The notes under the pieces were generated by a model that searched no databases, was not told the DNA's origin, and saw nothing but the letters and a program-made list of their open reading frames with translations. A DNA stretch of 9,745 nucleotides from Bacteroidales bacterium (GTDB lineage: Bacteria > Bacteroidota > Bacteroidia > Bacteroidales > WCHB1-69). Every line of letters starts with the position of its first letter. The stretch's first letter is position 1. The stretch covers positions 1 through 9,745 of the forward strand of contig JAISRU010000137.1 in the NCBI GenBank assembly GCA_031273515.1, in the 5' to 3' direction. This document shows, piece by piece, positions 1 to 5,816 of this stretch. The position numbers and the translations under genes were made by a program.

Positions 1-149
1 GCAATACCGTAGACCCCTCCCGGAGCAAGTTTAAAAGGTGAAATAAAAATAACAAATCCGGCAGCCATAATAAAACTGCCGATTAAAATCATTACGTATT
101 CGTAAACGGATTTCTTCCAATTGATCTCTTTAAAAGACATATATGTCAT
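1..149 (-). CDS. YitT-family membrane protein, N-terminal fragment
   Basis: The frame reads ATG at 149-147 and stays open to the window edge, giving 49 residues. They begin MTYMSFKEINWKKSVYEYVM and continue through a hydrophobic segment into LAPGGVYGI. A short charged start, a first membrane helix and a P-(x)n-APGG-x-x-GI motif are typical of the YitT/DUF161 integral membrane proteins (often with a C-terminal DUF2179 domain), whose transported substrate is not established. A second in-frame ATG at 140-138 is an alternative start. No Shine-Dalgarno sequence is visible for either start. The gene is divergent from dnaA with about 470 nt between them, and a promoter-like TATCTTTG lies 50 nt upstream. 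The rest of the protein is outside the window, so the family call rests on the first 49 residues only. Confidence 0.72.
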   Translation of the reverse strand, partial: MTYMSFKEINWKKSVYEYVMILIGSFIMAAGFVIFISPFKLAPGGVYGI

Positions 150-198
150 TGTTTATTAGTGATTAATATTAATTGTTCCAGCACAATTTACAGATGTG

Positions 199-206
199 CA
201 AAGATA
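199..206 (-). promoter_or_regulatory. -7 box of yitT-like gene promoter
   Basis: The minus strand reads TATCTTTG, a full match to the Bacteroidota sigma-ABfr -7 consensus TAnnTTTG, 50 nt before the start codon. No TTTG -33 box lies at 19-21 nt. Instead TCAATT units occupy that space, ending 10 nt before the -7 box. Confidence 0.45.
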
Positions 207-223
207 GTCAAAAATTAATTGAG

Positions 224-255
224 AATTGAAAATTTTCAGTCATGCCATACGGACG
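224..255 (+). repeat. Dispersed 32-bp repeat, copy 1
   Basis: This 32-bp sequence, containing AGTCATGCCATACGGACG, is identical to the reverse complement of 8746-8777. A degenerate copy in the same orientation is at 7963-7991. In all three places the AATTGA end faces the neighbouring gene and the CATGCCATnCGG end points into the intergenic region. Confidence 0.85.
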
Positions 256-262
256 AGGATTG

Positions 263-307
263 TCTTCCCTGCCTTCCCCCTATCTTCCCTGCCTTCCCTT
301 TGTCTTC
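263..307. repeat. 20-bp pyrimidine-rich tandem repeat
   Basis: The 16-mer TCTTCCCTGCCTTCCC occurs at 263-278 and again at 283-298, a 20-bp period, and TCTTC starts a third unit at 303. The tract is almost pure pyrimidine on the plus strand. It could arise by slippage; no function is evident. Confidence 0.75.
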
Positions 308-329
308 GCCATTGTCTGAATGGTCATTT

Positions 330-356
330 TCAATTTTCAATTCTCAATTTTCAATT
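330..356. repeat. TCAATTN heptad array (4 units)
   Basis: TCAATT occurs at 330, 337, 344 and 351, exactly 7 nt apart. The same heptad recurs in the intergenic regions at 4402, 4766 and 4818. No TAnnTTTG box follows this copy at a short distance, unlike the copy at 4402. Confidence 0.8.
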
Positions 357-491
357 ATATAGCGACTTACGTCTTTTCTGTTTTCTTACCTGACGCAGTG
401 TAAGCGAATTAGAAAAAAACGGGCAACTCTTTATAGCATTTATTTTGACAAAAACAAGCATGAAAAAAAAATTTTCTAAACATTTTAATGT

Positions 492-499
492 TATCTTTG
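492..499 (+). promoter_or_regulatory. Upstream dnaA promoter candidate (-7 box)
   Basis: TATCTTTG matches TAnnTTTG fully and is followed by C, as is common in Bacteroidota promoters. It lies 122 nt before the dnaA start. No TTTG is found 19-21 nt upstream, where the sequence is A- and T-rich. Confidence 0.4.
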
Positions 500-562
500 C
501 AAATAATGATTCTTCAAAAAACTTTCCTTTCAAATCATTCTCGATTAGAGAGTTGGCAGGAA

Positions 563-593
563 TTGAGAAGGATATTATATTTTGATAATTTTG
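563..593 (+). promoter_or_regulatory. dnaA: Proximal dnaA promoter candidate
   Basis: TTG at 563-565 (within ATTG) and TAATTTTG at 586-593 are separated by 20 nt, which fits the Bacteroidota -33/-7 arrangement. The predicted transcript would start near 600 and leave a leader of about 20 nt before the ATG at 622. This is the only promoter in the window where both boxes can be matched at correct spacing. Confidence 0.5.
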
Positions 594-621
594 TAAGTAT
601 TTAACAGTCAAGAATGAATAG

Positions 622-2064
622 ATGAAAGAAAAAAATGATGATGTTCAAGCGGTATGGAATGCATGTCTGGAGATGATAAAAGACAATATTCCTGAAAGAA
701 GTTTTAATACATGGTTTAGTCCTATCAAACCCATGGGATTACGTGGACAGGTATTAACGATACAGGTTCCCAGTCAGTATTACCTTGAATACATAGAAGG
801 TAATTATTGGCAATTATTAAAAGCCGCGATTCACAAGGTATTGGGAACTGAGGGAAAATTAGAATACAATGTACTGATAACAAACACAAAAGGCGGTACG
901 ATAACCGTTCCTCCTTCCAGCATAGGAAAAGTAGATGTACAAAATCGACATTTCCCTATTATGGTTGACGAAAATACAAATCCCAAAGAAATACCGAATC
1001 CGTTTATATTACCCGGACTCAAAAAACTGAATATTCATTCGCAACTGAATAAAGATCTGGGTTTCGAGAACTTTATCGAAGGAGAGTGCAACAGACTTGC
1101 ACGTGCGGCAGGCTTCGCTATTGCTGAACAACCGGGCAAAACAGCATTTAATCCTCTGTTTATTTACTCCAGCGTCGGATTGGGGAAAACCCATCTTGCC
1201 AATGCCATCGGATTGGAAACGAAAATGAAAAATCCGGAAATGACCGTTTTATATGTCGATGCGGAAACCTTTCTCAGACAATATGTAGAAGCCGCAAGAG
1301 GAAATAATATCAACGACTTTATTCATTTTTACCAAATGTTAGATATGTTGATTATTGATGATATTCAGTTTTTGTCGGGCAAAACAAAAACACAGGATAT
1401 TTTATTTCATATCTTTAATTCCTTTCACCAGAAAAGCAAACAGATTATTCTCACTGCCGATAAATCTCCTGCGGAAATAGTGGGATTTGAACAGCGTTTG
1501 CTTTCCCGTTTTAGATGGGGTTTGGCTGCCGATTTGCAGGTTCCTGATAAAGAAACGCGAATTAAAATTATCAGAAGCAAACTGTATAACAATGGAATTG
1601 AATTTATTACAGAAGAAGTGGTAGAGTATCTGGCTACCCGCATCGTTACCAATGTGAGAGAAATAGAAGGAGCTATTATCTCTATTCTGGCGCAATCTTC
1701 TCTAAACAAGAAAAAGATTACCGTCGAACTTGCCCGACAAATGATCGACAAATTTGTAAGCAATACAACGCATGACATTTCGATAGATTATATTCAAAAG
1801 GTTGTATGCGATTATAATAAGACGAACGTCAGTACTTTGTTTTCTCTTTCCAGAAAAAGGGATGTGGTATTAATCCGTCAGATATCCATGTATTTTTCCA
1901 AGAAATACACGAAATTTTCTTTGGCTCAGATAGGTCTTCAGTGTGGAAATAAAGATCATGCCACTGTTCTTCATGCTTGTCGTACCGTAGAAAATCTTAT
2001 CAAAACCAATCCTGATTTCAGGGAAAAGATGGAAGAAATTGATGTTATCCTGAAAAGTTCTTAG
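622..2064 (+). CDS. dnaA: Chromosomal replication initiator protein DnaA
   Basis: This 480-aa protein is a complete DnaA, the AAA+ ATPase that binds oriC, melts it and loads the replicative helicase. Domain I spans roughly 1-90 (WNACLEMIKD, SFNTWFSPIKP), followed by a short linker and an AAA+ core from about 145. Visible motifs are Walker A at 183-190 (SSVGLGKT, K189), Walker B LIIDDIQF (D246, D247), sensor I TADK at 278-281, box VII with the Arg finger R296 (RLLSRF), and sensor II NVREIEG (R346). Domain IV ends in the helix-turn-helix signature KDHATVLHAC at 444-453, which contacts DnaA boxes. The first Walker A position is Ser183 where DnaA proteins usually have Gly. The ATG at 622 keeps domain I at its usual length; no strong ribosome-binding site is seen. 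The gene is probably cotranscribed with the permease 36 nt downstream. Confidence 0.97.
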   Translation: MKEKNDDVQAVWNACLEMIKDNIPERSFNTWFSPIKPMGLRGQVLTIQVPSQYYLEYIEGNYWQLLKAAIHKVLGTEGKLEYNVLITNTKGGTITVPPSSIGKVDVQNRHFPIMVDENTNPKEIPNPFILPGLKKLNIHSQLNKDLGFENFIEGECNRLARAAGFAIAEQPGKTAFNPLFIYSSVGLGKTHLANAIGLETKMKNPEMTVLYVDAETFLRQYVEAARGNNINDFIHFYQMLDMLIIDDIQFLSGKTKTQDILFHIFNSFHQKSKQIILTADKSPAEIVGFEQRLLSRFRWGLAADLQVPDKETRIKIIRSKLYNNGIEFITEEVVEYLATRIVTNVREIEGAIISILAQSSLNKKKITVELARQMIDKFVSNTTHDISIDYIQKVVCDYNKTNVSTLFSLSRKRDVVLIRQISMYFSKKYTKFSLAQIGLQCGNKDHATVLHACRTVENLIKTNPDFREKMEEIDVILKSS

Positions 2065-2100
2065 TCCGAAAATTGTCCGCACCCTTTTATACGCAAGACT

Positions 2101-2886
2101 ATGTCAGCAGAATTAATTATTATTTTAATCATTTCGGGCGTCTTTGTCGGATTTATCAACACGCTTGCGGGAGGCGGGACTATTATTTCCATGAGCTTGT
2201 TTATGCTGCTGGGTTTACCGCCCATAACGGCAAACGGAACTAACAGAATACCTGTTATTTTACAGAACCTCGTTTCCGTTTTGAATTTTCATCGTGCAAA
2301 ACAGCTTCCGATAAAAAAAGCTGTTTATTATTCTATCCCTGTTGCCGCAGGTTCTTTGTTTGGGAGCGGTCTGAGTATGATTGTCCACGATACGGTCTTC
2401 ATGATGTTTTTTGTCGGCATCATGGTTATTATGTTGTTTCTCATGTTTTTCAAGCCCAATCAATGGTTGCGGGGCAACAAAGTGAAACAGAATGCGCCGG
2501 TATCGTATCTGCAATTGTTTTTTTATTTTCTGATAGGTATTTATGCTGGATTTATTCACATCGGAATGGGTTATTTTTTATTAGCCGTATTGGTTTTAAT
2601 GGGAGGATACGATTTACTGCAAGCCAATGCTGTAAAGAGTTTTATTGTTTTGTTTTACACTCCTTTTTCGCTGATTGTTTTCGTTTATTACGGACAAGTA
2701 AACTATGAATACGGAATTATTCACGCCATTGGCAATATGGCAGGAGCTTACATTGCGTCCAAATGGGCGATACATTGGGGAATGAATTTTATTCGATGGG
2801 TTGTGGCGATTTTTATTGTCGTATCCTGTTTACATGTATTGCATATCATTGATTTTAAGGATATCTTTAATTTGCTTTTCCATTAA
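2101..2886 (+). CDS. TSUP (TauE/SafE) family permease
   Basis: This 261-aa, very hydrophobic protein has about eight predicted membrane helices in two halves. Motifs of the TauE/SafE (TSUP) family are visible in the first half: GFINTLAGGGTIIS at 17-30 and ANGTNR at 44-49. The second half has the weaker repeat AGFIHIGMGYFLL at 149-161 and ANAVK at 175-179. Family members move sulfite, sulfonates or other small organic acids across the inner membrane, but substrate cannot be read from sequence. The length matches the family and both ends look intact. It begins 36 nt after dnaA on the same strand without an obvious promoter, so read-through from dnaA is likely. No plus-strand terminator is clear: an outer stem GATTATG (2901-2907) / CATAATC (2946-2952) lacks a T-run. 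Confidence 0.88.
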   Translation: MSAELIIILIISGVFVGFINTLAGGGTIISMSLFMLLGLPPITANGTNRIPVILQNLVSVLNFHRAKQLPIKKAVYYSIPVAAGSLFGSGLSMIVHDTVFMMFFVGIMVIMLFLMFFKPNQWLRGNKVKQNAPVSYLQLFFYFLIGIYAGFIHIGMGYFLLAVLVLMGGYDLLQANAVKSFIVLFYTPFSLIVFVYYGQVNYEYGIIHAIGNMAGAYIASKWAIHWGMNFIRWVVAIFIVVSCLHVLHIIDFKDIFNLLFH

Positions 2887-2914
2887 GATTTGTCAAAGCA
2901 GATTATGAGACGGT

Positions 2915-2946
2915 AAAAAAAGGGAAAGGGCAAACTGTCCTCTCCC
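2915..2946 (-). terminator. Intrinsic terminator of pta
   Basis: On the minus strand, GGGAGAGG (2946-2939) pairs with CCTTTCCC (2929-2922) through eight base pairs, one of them G-U. The loop is 9 nt, and seven T residues (2921-2915) follow directly. It begins 32 nt past the pta stop codon. On the plus strand the stem has an A-C mismatch and no T-run, so it should act in one direction. Confidence 0.8.
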
Positions 2947-2978
2947 ATAATCAAAAACAAGATTGGGTTTGACGATTT

Positions 2979-3986
2979 TCAAACGCGAGCGTTCGCCGCC
3001 TGCATAGCTGTAATGGCGGTTACATTTACGATATCATCTATCGAACATCCGCGCGATAAGTCATTGACAGGAGCCGCCATGCCCTGCATAATAGGACCGA
3101 TAGCTTCTGCTCCCGCCAGACGCTGTACCAGTTTATAGGCGATATTACCTGTTTCCAAGGTAGGGAATATCAGCACATTGGCTTTGCCTGCGATAGCGCT
3201 TCCCGGAGCTTTGCTTGCACCCACTTCGGGTACGATTGCTGCGTCTGCCTGTAATTCTCCGTCTATTTGCAAGTCGGGATTTCGTTCTTTGGCGATGCGG
3301 GTTGCGTTCACGACTTTGGTTACCATGTCGTGTTTTGCGCTGCCTTTGGTCGAAAAACTTAACATCGCAATACGCGGTTCTATTCCGACGATAGCTTTGG
3401 TTGTCTGTGCGGTTACGATGGCAATTTCAGCAAGTTCCTCTTCGGTAGGATTGGGATGCGCTGCACAATCGGCAAAAATCAAAACGCCGTCTTCTCCCCA
3501 TTGTTTATCTTTGAGCAGCATAATGAAAGCGCCCGAAACTACCTTCACGCCCGGCAATGTTTTTATGATTTGAAAAGCAGGTCGAAGGACGTCGCCTGTT
3601 GCGTTTTTGGCGCCTGCCACTTCTCCGTCGGCTTCTCTGTTTTTGATGAGCAGCGTGGCTAAATACAAAGGGTCTTCTGTCAGTTTGAGCGCTTGTTCCA
3701 GCGTCATTCCTTTGTTTTTACGGATTCCCCACAACATGTCTGCGTAAAAATCTTTTTCAGGATTATTTTTCGGGTCGATAATCACTGCCTCTCGAAGATG
3801 AGTCAATCCCCATTCTTCTTCTTTTTGTGCGATGAAATCCCGATTTCCCAAAAGAATTAGACGAGCAAGTTTTTCCGACAAAATCCGGTCGGCTGCTTTG
3901 AGCGTACGTTCTTCCTCTGCTTCAGGAAGAACAATACATTTTTGCACCTTTGATGCGTTTTGTTTTATTTTCTGTAATAAATCCAT
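2979..3986 (-). CDS. pta: Phosphate acetyltransferase
   Basis: Pta interconverts acetyl-CoA plus phosphate and acetyl phosphate plus CoA, normally paired with acetate kinase for ATP formation from acetate in fermentation. The 335-aa length is that of the short, single-domain form without the N-terminal DRTGG/P-loop extension. Family motifs run in order: DGEVAGAKNATGDVLRP (120-136), SGAF (151-154), FADCAAHPNP (171-180), MLSFSTKGSAKH (208-219), DGELQADAAIVPEV (242-255), KAPGSAIAGKANVLIFP (259-275) and PVNDLSRGCSIDD (306-318). S311, R312 and D318 align with the catalytic Ser/Arg/Asp reported for the Methanosarcina enzyme. The start ATG at 3986 gives the usual N-terminus. The adjacent upstream DNA is non-coding, so ackA, often next to pta, is not its immediate neighbour here. 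A terminator follows the stop. Confidence 0.96.
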   Translation of the reverse strand: MDLLQKIKQNASKVQKCIVLPEAEEERTLKAADRILSEKLARLILLGNRDFIAQKEEEWGLTHLREAVIIDPKNNPEKDFYADMLWGIRKNKGMTLEQALKLTEDPLYLATLLIKNREADGEVAGAKNATGDVLRPAFQIIKTLPGVKVVSGAFIMLLKDKQWGEDGVLIFADCAAHPNPTEEELAEIAIVTAQTTKAIVGIEPRIAMLSFSTKGSAKHDMVTKVVNATRIAKERNPDLQIDGELQADAAIVPEVGASKAPGSAIAGKANVLIFPTLETGNIAYKLVQRLAGAEAIGPIMQGMAAPVNDLSRGCSIDDIVNVTAITAMQAANARV

Positions 3987-4137
3987 GTTTTATGTATTGC
4001 TTTTGTATTATTTTCTTTTTTAGTATTCCTTCGTTCTTTTTGTGGAATAATTACCGATGCGTTTAAAATTTACCATTCTAACGGTATTCCTGTTTGCAAT
4101 ATTGTATTATGCAACATTTTTTTGTAATTTCTTGTCC

Positions 4138-4184
4138 TGAACTGTGATTTATATTGAGCCTGTTGAAATATACATCACAGTTCA
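4138..4184. repeat. 18-bp inverted repeat (hairpin)
   Basis: TGAACTGTGATTTATATT at 4138-4155 pairs with 4167-4184 over 18 bp with one mismatch, around an 11-nt loop. No T-run follows on either strand, so it does not look like a standard terminator. The right half belongs to a dispersed 36-bp repeat found again at 8074, where the left arm is missing. Confidence 0.8.
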
Positions 4185-4189
4185 AGGCA
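4154..4189 (+). repeat. Dispersed 36-bp repeat, copy 1
   Basis: This stretch matches 8074-8109 at 32 of 36 positions without gaps. The core resembles TTGAGCTTGTCGAAAT, and a further short copy of that core is at 8556-8570. It sits inside the hairpin at 4138-4184. Confidence 0.8.
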
Positions 4190-4225
4190 AATCGGCGTAT
4201 AAAAATGCTACATCGAACACAGGTA

Positions 4226-4309
4226 AAAAGCCGTACTGCTTTTACCTAAAAGCTGTACTGCTTTTACTCAAAACCTGTACTGCTTTTACTCAAAAGCAGT
4301 ACGGCTTTT
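4226..4309. repeat. Array of four 18-bp near-palindromes at 22-bp period
   Basis: Four units of the form AAAAGCnGTACnGCTTTT have GTAC cores at 4233, 4255, 4277 and 4299, exactly 22 bp apart, with 4-nt linkers (ACCT, ACTC, ACTC). Each unit is nearly its own reverse complement, apart from the two n positions and one C in unit 3. Units 1 (4226-4243) and 4 (4292-4309) are exact reverse complements of each other, and AACACA/TGTGTT flank them at 4216-4221 and 4312-4317. The array lies between the divergent pta gene and the plus-strand promoter-like site at 4430. It could be a set of operator sites, a cruciform-forming element or a dispersed palindromic repeat; the sequence does not decide. Confidence 0.9.
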
Positions 4310-4401
4310 CATGTGTTTATCATTTTATTTATATTCAATACCTTACAAAATGCGATATAATCATTCCCTTGTTTGTTTAAATTTATTTTGTCATGGGTGT
4401 T

Positions 4402-4437
4402 TCAATTATCAATTATCAATTATTTATTGTATCTTTG
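4402..4437 (+). promoter_or_regulatory. TCAATTA heptad array followed by -7 box
   Basis: TCAATT units start at 4402, 4409 and 4416, and 8 nt after the last one comes TATCTTTG (4430-4437), a full match to TAnnTTTG followed by C. No TTTG -33 box is present. A transcript from here would start near 4444 and could serve the doubtful ORF at 4466, or form a long leader to the gene at 4925. Confidence 0.5.
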
Positions 4438-4465
4438 CAGAAATATTTTTTTAATATGACAAAAT

Positions 4466-4762
<297 letters not shown>

Positions 4763-4765
4763 TTG

Positions 4766-4844
4766 TCAATTCTCAATTGTCAATTGTCAATTATTTATAC
4801 GTCGCTTTGCGCCATTTTCAATTTTCAATTTTCAATTTTCAATT
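4766..4844. repeat. Two TCAATTN heptad arrays
   Basis: TCAATT starts at 4766, 4773, 4780 and 4787, and again at 4818, 4825, 4832 and 4839, each set with an exact 7-nt period. The first array is followed, after 9 nt, by TCGCTTTG (4802-4809), one base off the TAnnTTTG consensus. This layout parallels the heptads and -7 box at 4402-4437 and may be a weakened or decayed promoter for the gene at 4925. Confidence 0.75.
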
Positions 4845-4924
4845 GTTTGCGCCTGTTCACTCGTCCACTTAATAATCGTCGAGAAACACAAATCAATACA
4901 CTTATCTCACTAACACCAAAAATT

Positions 4925-5656
4925 ATGACAAAAATATATCATCGAATAAAAGCGTATTTATACAACAGCGTACACAGAGAAACTTCTGACAAATACACAG
5001 CGAAAGTCAGTTCCGAACGTTCGCTCAATGTGCGTCAGCTTTGCGAAGCGGCAATAGCGCGCAGGGGCGTGTACATGTCTGTATCATCAATGGAAGACAC
5101 AGTAAATCAATTTTTACAGGAAATGTCCCATCAATTGTGCGATGGTTTTTCTATCAACACCGGTTATTTTACGGCAGGACTTCATATCGATGGAATCTTC
5201 CACAATCCCGACGAACAATTCAATCCTGAGAAACACCGCGTTTCGTTTAATTTTCATCAGGGGACGACATTGCTTCAGAAGATAGAACAGATCGAAATAC
5301 AAATACAGGGACTTGCCCATGTTGCATTATACATTTCACAGGTAACAGATATACGAACAGGCAGCGTTAACGATTTGCTTACGCCCGGTCGCAGTCTGAA
5401 AATTAACGGCTGCAAACTCAAACTTGAGGGTGATAATGAAGCTAACGGCGTCTGTTTTATTAATCAAGCTACTCAAAAACGTATTAAAGTCGACAAATCG
5501 GATGTGCTAACAAACAATCCGTCCGAATTGATTGTCCTAATACCTGATTTACCTTCAGGAAGTTATAAATTAGAAATAACAACGCAATGCGCTATGGGCG
5601 CTGTTCTGAAAGAACCGCACACTACCGTATTGAACAAAATTTTAACTGTATTATGA
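4925..5656 (+). CDS. HU-like DNA-binding / DUF4469 domain protein
   Basis: The 243-aa product matches the Bacteroidota family that joins an N-terminal HU-like DNA-binding domain (about 1-115) to a C-terminal DUF4469 domain (about 125-240). Recognisable stretches are YTAKVSSERSLNVRQLCEAA (24-43), QLCDGFSINTGYFTAGLHIDG (in the 70-90 region), FNPEKHRVSF (99-108), TGSVNDLLTPGRSLKI (145-160) and NNPSELIVLIPDLPSGSYKL in the C-terminal part. HU-like domains suggest nucleoid or DNA binding; the role of DUF4469 is unknown. The ATG at 4925 is chosen because the family begins with a short M-x-(K/Y)-IKAYLY segment. Although the frame is open further upstream, that part only translates TCAATT repeats. The leader is A-rich with no Shine-Dalgarno sequence. 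It is a single gene, closed by a strong terminator. Confidence 0.88.
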   Translation: MTKIYHRIKAYLYNSVHRETSDKYTAKVSSERSLNVRQLCEAAIARRGVYMSVSSMEDTVNQFLQEMSHQLCDGFSINTGYFTAGLHIDGIFHNPDEQFNPEKHRVSFNFHQGTTLLQKIEQIEIQIQGLAHVALYISQVTDIRTGSVNDLLTPGRSLKINGCKLKLEGDNEANGVCFINQATQKRIKVDKSDVLTNNPSELIVLIPDLPSGSYKLEITTQCAMGAVLKEPHTTVLNKILTVL

Positions 5657-5724
5657 AACGCTTCCGTACAAATACGTCCGAAAACCGTTCCATATAAAAT
5701 ATTTGCAATTGTTTGTATGTCTTG

Positions 5725-5754
5725 GGGATGGGGTGAAAACCTCGTCCCTTTTTT
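5725..5754 (+). terminator. Intrinsic terminator of the DUF4469 gene
   Basis: GGGATGGGG (5725-5733) pairs with CCTCGTCCC (5740-5748) through nine pairs including two G-U, around the 6-nt loop TGAAAA, and is followed by six T residues (5749-5754). It lies 69 nt beyond the stop at 5656. The hairpin may also slow minus-strand transcription leaving the peptidase gene, though no T-run follows on that side. Confidence 0.88.
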
Positions 5755-5816
5755 AGAAGCGATTGCTTTCTTTCCCCAAAACGTATCCTGATACAAAAAC
5801 GATGTTGCTCTGTTCT

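Larger units (their letters stand above)
217..349. repeat. 17-bp perfect inverted repeat pair
   Basis: AATTGAGAATTGAAAAT at 217-233 is the exact reverse complement of 333-349, with 99 nt between the arms. The right arm is part of a TCAATTN heptad array, so the pairing may simply reflect the same low-complexity unit present in both orientations. The enclosed DNA contains the 32-bp dispersed repeat and a 20-bp tandem repeat. Confidence 0.7.
150..621. other. Divergent intergenic region between yitT-like gene and dnaA
   Basis: This 472-nt gene-free stretch holds a minus-strand -7 box for the yitT-like gene, a 17-bp inverted repeat pair, one copy of a 32-bp repeat found again beside hom, a 20-bp pyrimidine-rich tandem repeat, a TCAATTN heptad array and two plus-strand promoter candidates for dnaA. 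I find no TTATCCACA-type DnaA box in it, so there is no sign that it is the replication origin or an autoregulatory DnaA-binding region. Confidence 0.7.

Noticed and set aside
150..621. Replication origin next to dnaA
   Set aside because: I found no DnaA boxes or clear unwinding-element arrangement; gene adjacency alone is not enough, as dnaA and oriC are often separate in Bacteroidota.
2901..2952. Plus-strand terminator for the permease gene
   Set aside because: The GATTATG/CATAATC outer stem is bulged and has no T-run; the signal here is the minus-strand terminator of pta.
3178..3573. 131-codon plus-strand frame within pta
   Set aside because: It lies wholly antisense to pta, whose protein motifs are complete and convincing.
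4226..4309. CRISPR array
   Set aside because: Repeat units are separated by only 4 nt of near-identical linker, there are no unique spacers, and no cas genes are present.
4144..4380. 78-codon open frame across the palindrome array
   Set aside because: Most of it translates the hairpin and the 22-bp repeat units, so the openness follows from the repeats.
4763..4924. Upstream extension of the DUF4469 gene from a TTG at 4763
   Set aside because: The added 54 residues come from TCAATT heptads and do not fit the family N-terminus; the ATG at 4925 does.
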